Source: Thermodesulfobacterium sp. TA1 (GTDB lineage Bacteria; Desulfobacterota; Thermodesulfobacteria; Thermodesulfobacteriales; Thermodesulfobacteriaceae). Taken from it: DNA of 64,000 nucleotides. A program made the position numbers and the translations under genes. The stretch lies in contig NZ_CP043908.1 in NCBI RefSeq assembly GCF_008630935.1, positions 992,001 to 1,056,000 of the forward strand, given 5' to 3'. How positions within the stretch are numbered: position 1 is the first letter of the stretch; every line of letters starts with the position of its first letter. This document shows, piece by piece, positions 61,961-64,000 of this stretch. The notes under the pieces were generated by a model. The model ran no database searches. It was not told where the DNA came from and saw only the letters and a list, made by a program, of their open reading frames with translations.

Positions 61961-63334
61961 TTAAAATGGAATTTTTACCCCTGGATTTAAAAGATTATCT
62001 GGGTCAAACATCTTTTTGAGGTTTTTCATAAGCTCTAATTGAAAAGAACTAAGCTCCCAAGCTACAAAAGACCTTTTTACATACCCTATTCCATGTTCCC
62101 CTGAAAGGGTACCCTTAAGATTTAAAACCTCTTTTAAAATAGTGTTCCTTAGGGCTTTAGCCTTTTCCTCTTTTTTTGGACCAAAAAGAAGATTAACATG
62201 AAAGTTTCCATCCCCAGCGTGTCCAAAACAACACACATAAACACCGGTTTTTTCTTCCAAATCCCTAATCCTTTTTAAAAACTCTTTCATATTTCTTCTT
62301 GGCAAAACTACATCATCAGAAATCTTTTTTTCTCCTAACATCCTTACTGAAGGAGAAACACCTCTTCTTACCTCCCAAAGGGTTTCAATTTTTTCTTCAG
62401 ATTCAGCTTTATGATAAAAAATACCTTTGGTTTGATATAGGTCTTCTACTTTTTTAAGCTCCTTCTGCACCATTCCTTCTTCTCCGTCTAATTCTAAAAA
62501 AAGAAGAGACTGAACTCCTTTGTCTGGCAGTTCTAACCGTTTATTCTTGAGTAAGGCTAAAAGGGTAGTTTTGTCTATAAATTCTGCAGAAGCCGGGGTA
62601 ATAAGACTTTTCAAAAGCTCTGAGATTATCTCTAAAGGTTCTTCTTCTTCTCTGTGATAAGAAACCAAAAGTACCCTTTTCTCTGGGAAAGGAATTACCT
62701 TTAAAACTATCTCGGTAAAAACCCCTAAGGTCCCTTCAGACCCAACAAAAAGTGGGGTTAGATTATAACCCACAACTCCTTTAAGGGTAAAAGGACCTGT
62801 CCAAAAAATTTTACCTCCCGGCAATCCTACTTCTAAGGCCAAAACATAATCCTTGGTTGTGCCATACTTAAGACCTCTTGGACCACCTGCACCTGTGGCA
62901 ACATTTCCTCCTATGGTAGAATAAGCATAACTTGCTGGGTCTGGAGGATAAAAAAGCCCAAATTTTTTCAAATACCTTTTCAGCTCTCCGTTTAACACCC
63001 CAGGTTCTACCACTACCAATCTTTCTTCCAGGTTTAGGTCTAAAATACGGTTCATCCGTTCAAAAGAAAGGACCAATCCATGATTATGAGAAACGGCACT
63101 ACCCGTGGTTGCTGTCCCAGCCCCTCTTGGCACCAGAGGAACTTTATACTCTGCTATAAGCCTTAAAACCTCAACTACCTCTTCTTTTCTTTCAGGAAAG
63201 GCTACAGCCAAAGGAACCCCTGTAGCAGATGAAGAGTCATAAGAATATACCAACAAATCCTTAGGTTCAGTAAAAACCTTTTCTTTTCCTAATATTTCCT
63301 CAAGCTTTGAAAGAAATTTAAAGGAGTATTTCAT
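61961..63334 (-). CDS. FAD-linked oxidase, GlcD type
   Basis: A protein of about 457 residues of the FAD-binding type-4 family (glycolate oxidase GlcD, D-lactate dehydrogenase). The FAD domain has PLVPRGAGTATTGSAVS and DPASYAYSTIGGNVATGAGGPRGLKYG; the C-terminal cap has CFGHAGDGNFHVNLLFG with metal/substrate histidines and GTLSGEHGIGYVKR. It is a lone subunit without glcE or glcF, so lactate or a 2-hydroxyacid is likely but unproved. The ATG at 63334 is preferred; a TTG four codons earlier is possible. It overlaps dnaA by 17 bases. Confidence 0.9.
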   Translation of the reverse strand: MKYSFKFLSKLEEILGKEKVFTEPKDLLVYSYDSSSATGVPLAVAFPERKEEVVEVLRLIAEYKVPLVPRGAGTATTGSAVSHNHGLVLSFERMNRILDLNLEERLVVVEPGVLNGELKRYLKKFGLFYPPDPASYAYSTIGGNVATGAGGPRGLKYGTTKDYVLALEVGLPGGKIFWTGPFTLKGVVGYNLTPLFVGSEGTLGVFTEIVLKVIPFPEKRVLLVSYHREEEEPLEIISELLKSLITPASAEFIDKTTLLALLKNKRLELPDKGVQSLLFLELDGEEGMVQKELKKVEDLYQTKGIFYHKAESEEKIETLWEVRRGVSPSVRMLGEKKISDDVVLPRRNMKEFLKRIRDLEEKTGVYVCCFGHAGDGNFHVNLLFGPKKEEKAKALRNTILKEVLNLKGTLSGEHGIGYVKRSFVAWELSSFQLELMKNLKKMFDPDNLLNPGVKIPF

Positions 63335-64000
63335 CAGAAGACCCAAGTTCTGGTTCCCATACCTTATCGTTTAGCTCTAAATTAATCTCTTTTATCAAGT
63401 AATCAAGCCTGGTCCTTAAAGATACATCTCTTTGAACCTTTTGTTCAAAGGTCTTAAGGTTGTAGATGATGGTAGAGTGTTGTTTTTTGAAGATCTTAGA
63501 AATATCCTTTAGAGACTTTTTAAGAACGTTCCTGAGAAGATAGATCACTACCTGACGCGAAAGGGAAAGGTCTTTTCTTCTAGAAGAAGAAAAAAAGTCT
63601 TCTCTACCTATCCCAAAAAACTTACAAGTAGTCTCTATAACAAAGTCTACCGAATCTGAGGTATCTTTTAATCCAATCTCTTCTATAAGTTCCTTAGCCA
63701 AGGTTAAAGAAATAGGCTCTTTTAAAAGCGAGGCCCTAGCAATAAGCCCTAACACTACACTTTCAATCTGTCTTACATCACCCCTTACTTTTCTTGCTAA
63801 ATATTCTACTACTTCATATCCTATGTTATACCCCAATTTTTTCGCTTTATGCCTGATAATCTTTTTACGGGTTTGAAAATCAGGGGCATTAAGTTTGATA
63901 ATCAAAGCTGAATTAAGCCTTGACCTAAGAGAACTATCTATGTTATTTAATTCTTGAGGCATCTTGTGTGAAGTAAAAATAACGGTTTTCCCTTGGTCTA
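63318..64000 (-). CDS. dnaA: Chromosomal replication initiator DnaA (C-terminal part)
   Basis: About 227 C-terminal residues are visible and the gene runs off the right edge. It continues upstream of the first internal Met as GKTVIFTSHKMPQELNNIDSSLRSRL, which is the DnaA AAA+ arginine-finger region. The lid is DVRQIESVVLGLIARA, and the DNA-binding domain IV has SSSRRKDLSLSRQVVIYLLRN and KKQHSTIIYNLKTFEQ, close to the family FGGRDHTTVxHA helix. DnaA initiates replication at oriC. The window shows no clustered DnaA boxes, and dnaN is about 49 kb away. Confidence 0.94.
   Translation of the reverse strand, partial: DQGKTVIFTSHKMPQELNNIDSSLRSRLNSALIIKLNAPDFQTRKKIIRHKAKKLGYNIGYEVVEYLARKVRGDVRQIESVVLGLIARASLLKEPISLTLAKELIEEIGLKDTSDSVDFVIETTCKFFGIGREDFFSSSRRKDLSLSRQVVIYLLRNVLKKSLKDISKIFKKQHSTIIYNLKTFEQKVQRDVSLRTRLDYLIKEINLELNDKVWEPELGSSDEILL

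Noticed and set aside
1-64000. CRISPR array, prophage or toxin-antitoxin island
   Set aside because: No regularly spaced repeats, phage structural genes or toxin pairs were seen; the macro-domain gene at 10.2-10.7 kb has no ADP-ribosylating toxin next to it.

Overview
The window is an AT-rich, gene-dense piece of a bacterial chromosome. It suggests a thermophilic, anaerobic Gram-negative bacterium, probably a sulfate-reducer relative of the Thermodesulfobacterium type (inference from gene content, no search run). The pointers are LPS genes (lptA, lptB, gmhA), sigma-54 with an NtrC-type activator, an AhbC-type radical SAM enzyme of siroheme-dependent heme synthesis, a NIL-domain ferredoxin, a rubredoxin, and a TtuA-type tRNA thiolase typical of thermophiles.

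Layout. 1-4.8 kb (minus): ftsH-folP-cdaA-ybbR-glmM, a c-di-AMP and cell-wall precursor operon. 4.9-10.2 kb (plus): lptA-lptB-rpoN, a HAD-like protein, a rhomboid gene broken by a 10-T run, and a Clp-fold membrane protease; then a macro-domain gene and tRNA-Arg(CCG) on minus. 10.9-18.7 kb: chemoreceptor, FAD oxidoreductase, dnaN, gyrB, hpt and a 40-residue membrane peptide. 18.7-23.8 kb (minus): YeeE/YedE transporter, a divergent UvrA paralogue and PolX. 24-26.5 kb (plus): dacA with a lysine-rich tail, and ugd. 26.4-40.3 kb (minus): a long co-directional run of pilT, a second pilT-like gene, an unknown gene, galU, priA, a ClpX-like ATPase, a degenerate receiver, ahbC, an IMP-cyclohydrolase-only purH, aroD-aroE-aroA-aroK and a metallo-hydrolase. 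40.3-42.5 kb (minus): NIL-ferredoxin and YcaO-TPR. 42.6-50.3 kb: mnmA, a UvrD-like helicase, rpoD, a Tpt1/KptA-like protein, a poly(A)-polymerase-type gene and mnmG. 50.4-51.3 kb: a decayed IS256-family element. 51.4-56.1 kb: EamA transporter, rluB-type gene, LOG-like protein, pcm, a BamE-like lipoprotein, a TtuA-rhodanese fusion and a rubredoxin. 56.2-56.4 kb: a 219-bp deletion derivative of the same IS family. 56.5-64 kb: ydcF-type gene, gmhA, tsaD, NtrC-type regulator, ZIP transporter, TtcA-like enzyme, GlcD-type oxidase and the 3' part of dnaA.

How the genes work together. Several modules converge on tRNA sulfur and base modification (MnmA, MnmG, TtuA-rhodanese, TtcA-like, TsaD), on sulfur and heme metabolism of anaerobes (AhbC, NIL-ferredoxin, YcaO, YeeE), on the envelope (GlmM, LptAB, GmhA, GalU, Ugd, DacA, BamE-like) and on replication and repair (DnaA, DnaN, GyrB, PriA, UvrA-like, PolX, UvrD-like).

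The most useful unexplained signals are: a recurring promoter layout with the -10 box 7-10 bases before the start codon and no Shine-Dalgarno sequence (leaderless mRNAs); a ClpX-like unfoldase with a C-terminal extension beside a receiver lacking its phosphoacceptor; a UvrA paralogue with one degenerate ATP site; the TtuA-rhodanese fusion; a Tpt1-like protein lacking the usual catalytic histidine; a homopolymer frameshift in the rhomboid gene; and the two related IS256 remnants. No CRISPR array, prophage or complete mobile element was seen.
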